A stretch of 64,000 nucleotides of DNA from Nocardia niwae NBRC 108934 = DSM 45340. GTDB lineage: Bacteria; Actinomycetota; Actinomycetes; Mycobacteriales; Mycobacteriaceae. The notes beneath the pieces are model-generated. The model did no database searches, was not told the origin of the DNA, and saw only the letters and a program-made list of their open reading frames with translations. The DNA lies in NCBI RefSeq assembly GCF_001613465.1, contig NZ_BDCK01000025.1, positions 1 to 64,000 of the forward strand. Direction: 5' to 3'. The translations under genes and the position numbers were made by a program. Shown here piece by piece: positions 9,951 through 18,176 of the stretch. Positions within the stretch are counted from its first letter, which is position 1. Each line of letters opens with the position of its first letter.

Positions 9951-11198
9951 GTGGGTATTACGCTGGCCGAGTCGACCAAGTCCGTCACCGGGCGAGCGCG
10001 TGCCGCGACGGTGCTGCTCGGTCCGGCGTTCGTCGCGGCCATCGCGTACGTCGATCCCGGCAACGTCGCGTCCAACATCAGCGCGGGTGCCCAATTCGGC
10101 TATCTGCTGGTGTGGGTGATCGTCCTGGCCAACGTGATGGCGGGGCTGGTCCAGTTCCTCTCCGCCAAGCTCGGGCTGGTGACCGGCTGGTCGCTGCCGG
10201 AGGCGGTGCGAGCGAAGGCGAGCGGCCCGGTGCGGCTGGCGTACTGGGGCCAGGCCGAGACGGTCGCGATGGCCACCGACCTGGCCGAGGTGGTCGGCGG
10301 CGCGATCGCGCTGCACCTGCTGTTCGGCCTGCCGATGCTGCTCGGCGGCGTGATCACCGGCGTGGTGTCGATGGGGCTGCTGCTGGTGCAGGACCGCCGC
10401 GGGCAGCAACCGTTCGAGCGGGTGATCACCGGGATGCTGGCGATCATCGCGATCGGATTCCTGGCGAGCGTGGTGATCGCGCCGCCGTCTGCCGGAAGCA
10501 CGGCGGGCGGTCTGCTGCCGCGCTTCCAGGGCACCGAGAGCGTCTTGCTGGCGGCGGCGATGATCGGCGCGACGGTCATGCCGCACGCCGTCTACCTGCA
10601 TTCGGGCCTCGCCCGCGACCGGCACGGGCATCCGGCGGCGGGGCCGCTGCGCACCCGGCTGCTGCGGATCACCAAGGTCGACGTCGGCTTGGCCATGGTC
10701 CTGGCGGGCACGGTGAACCTGGCCATGCTGCTGATGGCGGCCGGCACGCTGCGCGGCCGGAACGTAGAGACCATCGAAGACGCGCACGCCGCGGTCGGCG
10801 ACGTCCTCGGCCCGGCCGCCGCGCTGCTGCTCGCGATCGGCCTGCTCGCCTCCGGCCTGGCCTCGACGTCGGTCGGCGCCTACGCGGGCGCGATGATCAT
10901 GCAGGGCCTGCTGCACAAGCGCGTTCCGCTCATCACCCGCAGGCTGATCACGTTGATCCCCGCCATCGCTGTGCTGGCGCTCGGCATCGACCCGACGCGC
11001 GCGCTGATCATCTCCCAGGTGGTGCTGTCGTTCGGCATTCCCTTCGCGCTGATTCCCTTGGTGCGCTTCACGAGTGATCGCGCGCTGATGGGCGCGGACG
11101 TCAACCACCGCGTGACCACCGCGCTGGCCTGGACGGTCGCCGCGATCATCTCCGTGCTCAACGCCGCGCTGATCTATCTCACCGTCACCGGGCGGTAG
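9951..11198 (+). CDS. mntH: Nramp-family divalent metal (Mn2+/Fe2+) transporter
   Basis: This is a 415-residue polytopic membrane protein of the Nramp/MntH family, which imports Mn2+ and other divalent metals by proton symport. The diagnostic metal-binding motif DPGN is at residues 35-38 in the first helix, and the second signature MPH occurs in ATVMPHAVYLH in the sixth helix region. The length is normal for bacterial MntH. The GTG start is supported by the leaderless promoter geometry just upstream and by immediate entry into the conserved N-terminal helix. It stands alone between a terminator and a convergent reductase gene. Metal-dependent control is likely for the family, but I saw no clear MntR or IdeR box here. 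Confidence 0.9.
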   Translation: MGITLAESTKSVTGRARAATVLLGPAFVAAIAYVDPGNVASNISAGAQFGYLLVWVIVLANVMAGLVQFLSAKLGLVTGWSLPEAVRAKASGPVRLAYWGQAETVAMATDLAEVVGGAIALHLLFGLPMLLGGVITGVVSMGLLLVQDRRGQQPFERVITGMLAIIAIGFLASVVIAPPSAGSTAGGLLPRFQGTESVLLAAAMIGATVMPHAVYLHSGLARDRHGHPAAGPLRTRLLRITKVDVGLAMVLAGTVNLAMLLMAAGTLRGRNVETIEDAHAAVGDVLGPAAALLLAIGLLASGLASTSVGAYAGAMIMQGLLHKRVPLITRRLITLIPAIAVLALGIDPTRALIISQVVLSFGIPFALIPLVRFTSDRALMGADVNHRVTTALAWTVAAIISVLNAALIYLTVTGR

Positions 11199-11219
11199 CC
11201 GGCGGGGTGCGGCGGGCCG

Positions 11220-12245
11220 TCAGACCCAGTTCTCGATCCAGTACTTCCAGATCCGCGGCGCGTAGGCGTCCAACGGCGGGACCCTGATGTCGGTGCCCGC
11301 CAGCGCCGCGCTGGTGTGCCTGCAGTCGAACCAGCAGGCGAATTCGCTGTGCTCCAGCACGTCCAGCGGCACGCCGACCCGGGGCAGCAGCCAGTTCGCG
11401 CCGGGGACGCGCAACATCATGTCCAGGGTGCGCTTGGGCATCACTTCCACCAGGTGCGGCGCGCCCGCCTCGTCGGCGAACAGGTTCAGCGCTTCCACCG
11501 CGCTCTGCCTGCGCGGATCCACCAGGTGATAGGTCGTCTTGTCCGAACCGGGGCGATGCGCGATGTGATCGAGGGCGCGGGCCACGAAGTCGACCGGCAC
11601 CATGTTTGTCTCGCCCAGTTTGGGCACCAGCACCGGCAGCAGCCTGGGCAACTGGGCGCCCATGCGCAGCAGGCGGAAGAAGTAGTACGGACCGTCGATC
11701 CGATCGATCTCGCCGGTCCGGGAGTGTCCGATCACGATCGACGGCCGGTAGATCCGCCAGCGCACCGACGACTCCCGCACGATCCGCTCGGCCTCGAACT
11801 TCGCCCGCTGCGCAGGCGTGGTCAGCGTTTGGCCGTGCTCGAACATGTCCTCGGTGAACAAGCCCGTGCTGCTCCCGGCCACCTCGACGGTCGAGAGGTG
11901 GTGCAGCAGATCGACTCCCAGTTCGTCGGCGACGTCGACCAGGTGCCTTGTGCCGCCGCCGCGCTCGGTCAGGTCGTAGCCCGCGGCCAGATGGAAGACG
12001 TGCTCGATGGCGCCACGATGCCGGGCCAGCCAGGTCGGGTCGATGCCCAGCCCCGGGGCGCCCAGATCGCCGCGCACCGGACGGACGCGGTCGCCGCCCG
12101 CCCATTCCTGCGCGCAGCAGGCGAACCGGTCGGCCGAGGCGTCGCCCGGCCGGACCAGCACATGGATGTCACCCTCGCGTTTCAGCAGCTCGGGGATGAG
12201 GAACCGACCGATGAACCCAGTTGCCCCGGTAACCAGGTAAGTCAT
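11220..12245 (-). CDS. NAD(P)-dependent extended SDR, thioester-reductase-like
   Basis: A 341-residue Rossmann protein beginning MTYLVTGATGFIG, with the nucleotide-binding GATGFIG at residues 7-13. The overall plan (male-sterility/thioester-reductase type, with YRPSIVIGHS and a downstream VPVDFVARAL segment) matches extended SDRs that reduce acyl thioesters or modify lipids in actinobacteria. Its 3' end faces mntH 21 bp away. The crotonase gene ends 48 bp upstream on the same strand, so the two may share a transcript and act on acyl-CoA substrates. The substrate is not determinable here. The YxxxK catalytic pair is not in the usual clear form, so the precise subclass is uncertain. Confidence 0.8.
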   Translation of the reverse strand: MTYLVTGATGFIGRFLIPELLKREGDIHVLVRPGDASADRFACCAQEWAGGDRVRPVRGDLGAPGLGIDPTWLARHRGAIEHVFHLAAGYDLTERGGGTRHLVDVADELGVDLLHHLSTVEVAGSSTGLFTEDMFEHGQTLTTPAQRAKFEAERIVRESSVRWRIYRPSIVIGHSRTGEIDRIDGPYYFFRLLRMGAQLPRLLPVLVPKLGETNMVPVDFVARALDHIAHRPGSDKTTYHLVDPRRQSAVEALNLFADEAGAPHLVEVMPKRTLDMMLRVPGANWLLPRVGVPLDVLEHSEFACWFDCRHTSAALAGTDIRVPPLDAYAPRIWKYWIENWV

Positions 12246-12293
12246 AGCCGATGAACATAGTCGCCCGTCGGTTGCTGGGTTCCGGCGGGCCGA

Positions 12294-13109
12294 TCAGTCG
12301 GCGAAGACGGGCTTGCGCTTGGTGAGCATCGCGGTGGCGCCCTCGACGAAATCGGGGGAGCGCAGCAGCTCGGTCTGTCCCGCCTTCTCGGCGGCCAGGG
12401 CCGCGTCCAGCGCGGACAGTGTGGCCTGGTTCAGCGCCTGCTTGGTGAGCTCGAGCGCACGGCGCGGACCGGCGGCGATCTTCTCGACGCCTGCCTCGAC
12501 CGCGGCATCGAGCTCGCTGTCGGGGACCACCGCGGTGAACAGCCCGGCGGCCGCGGCTTCCCGGGCGGGCAGTCGCTCGCCGAGCAGTGCCATCCGTGCC
12601 GCCAGCGGGCGGCCCGCCGCGGCGGCGACCAGCGCGGCCGCGCCGCCGTCGGGCATCAGGCCGATGTTGATGAAGGCCAGTAGCAAGTAGGAGTCCTCGC
12701 TGGCGTAGACCAGGTCGGCGGCCAGCGCGATACCGACGCCGACGCCCGCCGCGGCGCCACGGATGCGCACGATCACCGGGACCGGGGCGTCGACGATGGC
12801 GCGCACCAGCCGGTTCGCCGCGTCCATCACCATGTCCGAGGTGATGCCCCGCTGCGCCTCGCCCGCGCTCGCGGACAGATCGGCGCCGGTGCAGAAATCG
12901 CCGCCCTCGCCGGTGAGTACGATCGCCCGCACCGCACGATCCTCGGCCGCCGCGCGGAAGGCGTCTCCGAGCGCGACCATGGTGTCGTAATCGATGGCGT
13001 TCTTCCGCTTGGGGTTGGTGATCGTGAGCCGGAGCACCTTGCCGTCTTGGACCGCGATGAACTTCGCGGCGGCGGGTGCGGCCGGGGCCGCGGAATCGTT
13101 GTTGCTCAT
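12294..13109 (-). CDS. Enoyl-CoA hydratase/isomerase (crotonase) family protein
   Basis: 271 residues with the crotonase fold. Oxyanion-hole segments are visible as GGDFCTGADLSAS and GAAAGVGVGIALAADL. The two glutamates used by true hydratases appear to be replaced: Gly stands in the GGGxE position and Phe in the PEixxG position, while GLMPDGG carries an Asp. An isomerase or other crotonase activity is therefore more likely than hydration. The gene is divergent from the duplicated-TetR regulator across a 127-bp region holding a tandem GTGGTTAACTT operator, so it is a probable target of that regulator. A low-complexity Ala/Pro N-terminus (about 20 residues) precedes the domain. Confidence 0.88.
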   Translation of the reverse strand: MSNNDSAAPAAPAAAKFIAVQDGKVLRLTITNPKRKNAIDYDTMVALGDAFRAAAEDRAVRAIVLTGEGGDFCTGADLSASAGEAQRGITSDMVMDAANRLVRAIVDAPVPVIVRIRGAAAGVGVGIALAADLVYASEDSYLLLAFINIGLMPDGGAAALVAAAAGRPLAARMALLGERLPAREAAAAGLFTAVVPDSELDAAVEAGVEKIAAGPRRALELTKQALNQATLSALDAALAAEKAGQTELLRSPDFVEGATAMLTKRKPVFAD

Positions 13110-13153
13110 GTTTGCTCCTAAGCTGCAATTCGGCGGACGCCAGGCCGTGAATA

Positions 13154-13183
13154 GTGGTTAACTTTGCGAATTGTGGTTAACTT
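13154..13183. promoter_or_regulatory. Tandem operator (two GTGGTTAACTT repeats)
   Basis: GTGGTTAACTT occurs at 13154-13164 and again, identical, at 13173-13183, a 19-bp period placing both on nearly the same DNA face. Each contains the palindrome GTTAAC. It lies between the divergent crotonase and TetR-type genes, which suggests autoregulation and control of both. Confidence 0.6.
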
Positions 13184-13236
13184 AGGTTCCATTGTCGGGC
13201 GCTGTCAACCAGCGCCGCCGGAGAACGGAGAGGTGC

Positions 13237-14475
13237 ATGGTCGCGGATCGCAGCGAGGTCGACCTCGCTCCCGCGCGGCCCGAACCGGGTAGAAGGGCGG
13301 GGGCCGAGGGCGCGCCGTCGGTGCGCCGCCGTCCGAAGGACCGCAAGGTCCAGATCATCCGGGCGGCCGCGCGCGCCTTCAGCGAACGCGGGTACTACCC
13401 GGTCGGCGTGGACGAGATCGCCGCCGAGGTCGGCATCTCCGGTCCGGCTCTCTACCGGCATTTCACGAACAAGTACGCGTTGCTGGTCGCGGCCGCCGAA
13501 GAAGGCGCGCAGCATCTGCTGAACGTCGCCGAGGGGGCCGACGACGCCCGGCTGGACCCGGTGCGGCGCGCGGACGCGCTGATCCGTGCGATCAGCGAGC
13601 ACACCGTCGAGATCCGCCGCGAGGCCGGACTCTATCGCTGGGAGCGGCGCTATCTCGAGCCCGACGACCGGGTGCGGATCAAGAAGATCTACGACGAGCT
13701 GAACAACACCCTCGCTGCCCCGATCGCGCTGCTGCGCCCCGAAGCGCCACCCGCGGACGTGGCGATGCTCGCCGCGGGCGTGCTGAGCGCGATCGCCAGC
13801 ATCGCCGCGCACCGCACCGCGCTGTCCAGCGCTCGGCTGCTCCCACTGCTGCATCGGGTGTCGTGGGCCGTTGTCCGGACCGACCTGCCGCCCGCCCCGG
13901 ACGAACCGGATCCCGGCGCACCCGTGCGCGGCATCCCGGTGACCTCCAAGCGGGAACAGCTGCTCACCGAGGCCATCCGGATCTTCGGCAGGCAGGGCTA
14001 TCACGAGGCGAGCATCGAGGAGATCGGCGCCGCCGTCGGCATCAACGCCTCCAGCGTGTACCGGTACTTCGCGAGCAAGGCCGATCTGCTGGCCGCGGCG
14101 TTCCACCGCACCGGCGACCGGCTGGCCATCGCGATCACCGAGGCGCTGGCCGAGGCGACGAGCCGGGCCGACGCCGCGCGGCGGGTCGCCGACCGCTACG
14201 CCAAACTGAGTTTCGCCATGCCGGAGATCATGGCCGTGTACTACGCCGAGTTCGGCAATCTGCCGCAGACCGAGCAGCACAAACTGCGCGCCATTCAGCG
14301 GCAGAACGTGCTGGAGTGGGCCAACCTGCTGGACGGCGATCCGGTGGAGGCGCGCTTCCGGGTGCACGCCGCCATCAGTCAGGTGATCGATGTGGGCAGG
14401 CTGATCCGGTTCGACTCCCGGCCCGCGCAAGTCGCGCGGGTCACCGCGCTCATGGACGCGGTGCTGCTCGACTAG
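13237..14475 (+). CDS. TetR-family regulator with two complete HTH/TetR units
   Basis: This 412-residue protein is about twice the usual TetR length. The first TetR N-domain covers about residues 35-82 (ending ISGPALYRHFTNKYALL) and a second one about 237-285 (INASSVYRYFASKADLL), each followed by a helical ligand/dimer region. ATG at 13237 is chosen because 'ggagagg' lies just upstream; an upstream in-frame codon would overlap the operator. A single chain could therefore bind DNA as a pseudo-dimer. The tandem operator upstream suggests repression of itself and the divergent crotonase, with an acyl-CoA-like ligand as a guess from context. The 3' end is 5 bp from the convergent aldehyde dehydrogenase homologue. 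Confidence 0.87.
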   Translation: MVADRSEVDLAPARPEPGRRAGAEGAPSVRRRPKDRKVQIIRAAARAFSERGYYPVGVDEIAAEVGISGPALYRHFTNKYALLVAAAEEGAQHLLNVAEGADDARLDPVRRADALIRAISEHTVEIRREAGLYRWERRYLEPDDRVRIKKIYDELNNTLAAPIALLRPEAPPADVAMLAAGVLSAIASIAAHRTALSSARLLPLLHRVSWAVVRTDLPPAPDEPDPGAPVRGIPVTSKREQLLTEAIRIFGRQGYHEASIEEIGAAVGINASSVYRYFASKADLLAAAFHRTGDRLAIAITEALAEATSRADAARRVADRYAKLSFAMPEIMAVYYAEFGNLPQTEQHKLRAIQRQNVLEWANLLDGDPVEARFRVHAAISQVIDVGRLIRFDSRPAQVARVTALMDAVLLD

Positions 14476-14480
14476 TCGTC

Positions 14481-16007
14481 TCAGGGGCGGCGGCCGTGCC
14501 GGATCCGGAAGATCATCTTGGCCAGCCGCAGGTGACGCGGGTGCCGATCGAACGTGGAGAGGTTCACCGGCGCCTGGTACCGCTTGCGGGTGATGGCCAA
14601 GGTGCGGCTGAACTCCCGCAGCCCCTGGTCGCCGTGGCTGTGGCCCTGGCCGTACTCGCCGACGCCACCGAAGGGCAGCGCGGGAATGCCCGCGTAGGCG
14701 GTCGAGGAGTTGATGGTCACCACCCCGACACGAAGTTGCTCGGCGAACGCCTCGATCTCGTGCACATCCCGGGTGAACACCGACACCGCGACATCGGTGC
14801 CCACCGCGTTGATCCGCTCGGCGGCCTCCTCCATGCTCGCCACCTTGTTCACGATGAGCACCGGGCCGATGCCCTCGCCCGTGATCGCGATGCTCTCCTC
14901 CGGCACCTCGGCCAGCACGATCGGCTCGATGTAGGGGTCGCGGATGGAGTCCAGCCCGCCGACCACGGCGCGACCGCCGCGGGCCACCGCGTCGCGCACC
15001 TGCCTGCGCACCACGTCGATCTGGGACTCCAGGATCATCGGGCCGTAGGACGCCTTCCGGTCGGCGCCCGGCCGCAGCTTGCGGGCCTGGTCCGCGACCA
15101 GGTCCAGGAAGCGGTCGTAGACCGACTGGGCGACGTAGGCCCGCTGGACGCCGGTGGCGTTCTGTCCGGCGTTGGCCATCGCGCCGAACACGGCGGCCTC
15201 GGCGGCGTCGTCCAGCTTCGCGTCGACGTGCACGACCATGCTGCCCTTGCCGCTGCGCTCCACGACGACCGGCGTCATGGTCTGCGCGCACACCGAGATC
15301 ACCTCGCGTGCGCCCGCCTCGGAACCGGCGTACGCGATCTTGTCGACCTTCGCCCGGCACAGCGCGGTGCCGGTGGCTTTGTCCCCGGTGACCACTTGCA
15401 GCACCGGCTGGTTCGGCGCGAGCCGCGACCAGCTGTCGGCCAGCCACACGCCCACGCCGGTGGTCAGCTCGTGCGGCTTGAACACCACGGCGTTGCCCGC
15501 CGCCATCGCGTAGGCGATCGAGCCCATCGGAGTGAACACCGGGTTGTTCCACGGGCCGAGCACTCCGACGACGCCCAGCGGCAAGTAACCGACCGTGGCC
15601 CGCTGGTTGCGGGTGAGCCAGCTGGAACCGATGCGCCGCCGGTCCAGCGTGCGGCTCGCGTTGCGCGCGGCCCAGTCCAGGTTCTCCACCGCGAGCAGAA
15701 CCTCGATGGCGGCGTCCGCCTCCGGCTTCCCCGTTTCCTCGCACAGCAGAGCCACCAATTCGCCGGAGCGCCGGGCGATCTCGCGCTTCCAGTCCAGCAG
15801 CCAACGCTTCCGTCCGGCGAATCCCAGCTCCGCCCACCACTTTTCGGCGGAGCGGGCCGCACGCACCGTGCGGTGCAACTCGCCGGAACTCATCACGGCG
15901 TAGTTGCCCACGACCTCACCGGTGCGCGGATCGTAGGACGTCAGCACGTTCGTTCGGCCCGTTCCTCCCGGACGCGCCGCCAACCCTGGCTGCGCGGACT
16001 CGGCCAT
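14481..16007 (-). CDS. Aldehyde dehydrogenase family protein lacking the catalytic cysteine
   Basis: 508 residues with the ALDH fold: the NAD-binding segment GPWNNPVFTPMGS, the substrate-loop KPHELT, and VVVERSGKG corresponding to the Glu-containing ELGGK motif. At the nucleophile motif, normally GQxC, the sequence reads AGQNATGVQRAYV, so residue 284 is Ala (GCC codon at 15156-15158). As read, it cannot form the usual thiohemiacetal, so dehydrogenase activity is doubtful; a binding, regulatory or altered catalytic role is possible. The start at 16007 is preceded by 'gagaggtg'; an in-frame extension upstream lacks a ribosome site. The surrounding fold motifs are intact, so this is not simple decay. 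Its neighbours are a TetR regulator (convergent) and an ABC exporter (divergent). Confidence 0.9.
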   Translation of the reverse strand: MAESAQPGLAARPGGTGRTNVLTSYDPRTGEVVGNYAVMSSGELHRTVRAARSAEKWWAELGFAGRKRWLLDWKREIARRSGELVALLCEETGKPEADAAIEVLLAVENLDWAARNASRTLDRRRIGSSWLTRNQRATVGYLPLGVVGVLGPWNNPVFTPMGSIAYAMAAGNAVVFKPHELTTGVGVWLADSWSRLAPNQPVLQVVTGDKATGTALCRAKVDKIAYAGSEAGAREVISVCAQTMTPVVVERSGKGSMVVHVDAKLDDAAEAAVFGAMANAGQNATGVQRAYVAQSVYDRFLDLVADQARKLRPGADRKASYGPMILESQIDVVRRQVRDAVARGGRAVVGGLDSIRDPYIEPIVLAEVPEESIAITGEGIGPVLIVNKVASMEEAAERINAVGTDVAVSVFTRDVHEIEAFAEQLRVGVVTINSSTAYAGIPALPFGGVGEYGQGHSHGDQGLREFSRTLAITRKRYQAPVNLSTFDRHPRHLRLAKMIFRIRHGRRP

Positions 16008-16371
16008 GATCACCTCTCGCAGTGTCGAAACCAACGTGCGGACCGTTGAACAGGCCCACAGCCGCGGACGAGTGAGTGTTTTCCCCCGCAAAGCAGACTA
16101 TGGTCTGGCGCAGCGGGCCGACAAGGCTCGGCCGCCGGCTCCGGGCCGCACCGGATCGCGCTCACCAGCGCCGATCCCTTGCGTGGTGGACGGGTGGCGA
16201 GAAATGTGAGTAAGGACACACCAGGCGCACGCTGGTGCGGGTACCGCGCGCGACGCGAAAGCCCGCGCGATCGGGCCGGTAACATCACGCCGAGCGCGAC
16301 GGATCACCAATCCGGGCGTGCGCTTGCGCTCGGGCGACCTGGTCGCCGCACCGGTCGATAGTGGAGAGTTG
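16008..16371. other. Divergent intergenic region (ALDH homologue / ABC exporter)
   Basis: No supported gene lies in these 364 bases. They hold the promoters of the two divergent units. The only notable element is the interrupted palindrome CACCAG-7-CTGGTG at 16220-16238, a possible operator for the exporter operon. Confidence 0.4.
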
Positions 16372-17355
16372 ATGCCGAGTTCCAACCAAGCAGATTCGCA
16401 TGCGAGTGAGCCTGCGGTCCGGGTAGCGGACGTTCGCAAGTCGTTCGGCGATGTGCATGCGCTGCAGGGCGTCAGCTTCGTCGCCGAACGCGCCTCCGTC
16501 CTCGGCATCCTCGGGCCCAACGGCGCGGGCAAGACGACCATGGTGAAAGTGCTGTCCACCTTGCTGCGGCCCGACTCGGGCACCGCCGTGGTCGCCGGAT
16601 ACGACGTGCTGCGGGACCCGGCGGGCGTGCGCCGCTCGATCATGATGACCGGTCAGTACGCGGCGCTGGACGAGAACCTCTCCGGCCGGGAGAACCTCGA
16701 GCTGTTCGGACGGCTGATGGGTCTGGGCAAGGCCGCGGCCCGCAAGCGCGCTGACACCTTGCTGGAGGAATTCGATCTTGTCAGCGCGGGCCGCCGCGCC
16801 GTGCGCCACTATTCGGGCGGCATGCGCCGCCGCGTCGACATCGCCTGCGGTCTGGTGGTGCGTCCCGAGGTGGTGTTCCTGGACGAGCCGACCACCGGTC
16901 TGGACCCGCGGAGCAGGCAGGGCGTCTGGGACCTGGTGACCGCGCTGAAGACGCAGGGCATAACGGTGCTGCTCACCACGCAGTACCTGGAGGAAGCCGA
17001 CGTGCTCAGCGACAACATCATCGTGATCGACAAGGGCACGGTGATCGCCGAGGGCACCGCCGACGAACTCAAGGAGAAGACCGGCGGCAGCTACTGCGAA
17101 GTCGTCCCGCTGGATCCGAAGAAGCTGCGCACCGCCGCGTACGCGCTGGGCGACCTCGTTCCGCCCGCGGTGCTGGCCGACCTCGACGGCGGCGACCGGC
17201 TGTCCATCCCCGCGCCGGAGGGTGCGGCGACGCTGACCGAGGCGCTGCGCAGGCTCGACAGCGCCGGTGTCGATCTGGCCGACATCGCGCTGCGCCGCCC
17301 CTCGCTCGACGACGTGTTCCTGTCCATCACCGGCCACTCGGGCGGGCGCGCGTGA
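16372..17355 (+). CDS. ABC exporter ATPase, DrrA-like
   Basis: 327-residue ATPase of the daunorubicin-resistance/DrrA type. Walker A is GPNGAGKTT, the signature YSGGMRRR and Walker B VVFLDEPTTGLD, with an H-loop-equivalent TTQYLEEAD; the C-terminal extension typical of DrrA is present. ATG at 16372 follows 'gagagttg'; a GTG at 16318 is in frame but less likely. The stop overlaps the GTG of the next gene, so it is the first gene of a three-gene exporter operon. It would energise export of a lipid or drug through the two ABC-2 membrane subunits downstream. The substrate is unknown: the family includes both antibiotic resistance pumps and phthiocerol-lipid exporters. Confidence 0.9.
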   Translation: MPSSNQADSHASEPAVRVADVRKSFGDVHALQGVSFVAERASVLGILGPNGAGKTTMVKVLSTLLRPDSGTAVVAGYDVLRDPAGVRRSIMMTGQYAALDENLSGRENLELFGRLMGLGKAAARKRADTLLEEFDLVSAGRRAVRHYSGGMRRRVDIACGLVVRPEVVFLDEPTTGLDPRSRQGVWDLVTALKTQGITVLLTTQYLEEADVLSDNIIVIDKGTVIAEGTADELKEKTGGSYCEVVPLDPKKLRTAAYALGDLVPPAVLADLDGGDRLSIPAPEGAATLTEALRRLDSAGVDLADIALRRPSLDDVFLSITGHSGGRA

Positions 17356-18176
17356 CCGCTGCGACAGCTCCGGAGCAGACTCCGGCCGAGGCGACGTTGT
17401 TCGCCGAGCTTCCCGCGCCGCGGCTGTCGTCGTTCGCGCAATGGCGCGCGCTGACCGGCCGCATCGTGCGCACCATGGCGACCAAGGGCGAACTGATCGT
17501 CGCGATGGTCACGCCGCTGATCTTCACCCTCGGCTTCTACCTGCCGCTGCGCTACGTGATGAAAATCCAAGGCGTCGACTACGCCCAGTACGTCATGCCG
17601 ATCATCGTGCTGCAGACCATGGCCTTCACCATGATGTCCAACGCGCAGCTGGCCGCGTTCGAGGCCATGACCGGTCTGAGCACCCGTCTGCAGACCATGC
17701 CCATCGGCATGCTGGTGCCGTTCACTTCGCGGATCTGCGCCGGCCTGGTCCGTTCGGTCACCTCGCTCACCGCGGCGGTGCTGTTCGGGTACCTGATCGG
17801 CTTCCGCTTCGTCGCGGGCGTCGGCCAGGCCGTGCTGTTCTGCGCGTTCTCCCTCGCGGTCGGCACGGTGCTCGCGATCGGCGCCGACGGGCTCGGCAGT
17901 CTGACCAAGAGCCCGGAGTCGCTGAGTCAGGCGCTGACCCTGCCGACGCTGATCTTCGGCATGCTCTCCTGCGGGTTCGTGCCGGAACGCAACTTCCCGG
18001 AGTGGATTCGCCCGTTCGTGCGCAACCAGCCCATCTCGCAGTTCTCCTTCGCCTTGCGCGACATGGCGGCCGACGGGGTGACCTGGCATGTGCTGTGGGT
18101 TCCGCTGGTGTGGTTGATCGGGCTGGCGGCGGCGTTCTTCCCGTTGGCGATCTGGGCGAGTGTGAGGCGGTCATGA
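17352..18176 (+). CDS. ABC-2 type membrane permease, first subunit (DrrB-like)
   Basis: 274 residues. After a 60-residue cytoplasmic N-terminus there are six predicted hydrophobic segments, including LIFTLGFYLPL, IIVLQTMAFTMM, ALTLPTLIFGM and a final VWLIGLAAAFFPLAIW. The pattern and length fit the ABC-2 permease family. The GTG start overlaps the ATPase stop (GTGA), and the gene's own stop overlaps the next ATG (ATGA), so translation of all three genes is coupled. It should form a heterodimeric pore with the next gene product. Confidence 0.87.
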   Translation: MTAATAPEQTPAEATLFAELPAPRLSSFAQWRALTGRIVRTMATKGELIVAMVTPLIFTLGFYLPLRYVMKIQGVDYAQYVMPIIVLQTMAFTMMSNAQLAAFEAMTGLSTRLQTMPIGMLVPFTSRICAGLVRSVTSLTAAVLFGYLIGFRFVAGVGQAVLFCAFSLAVGTVLAIGADGLGSLTKSPESLSQALTLPTLIFGMLSCGFVPERNFPEWIRPFVRNQPISQFSFALRDMAADGVTWHVLWVPLVWLIGLAAAFFPLAIWASVRRS

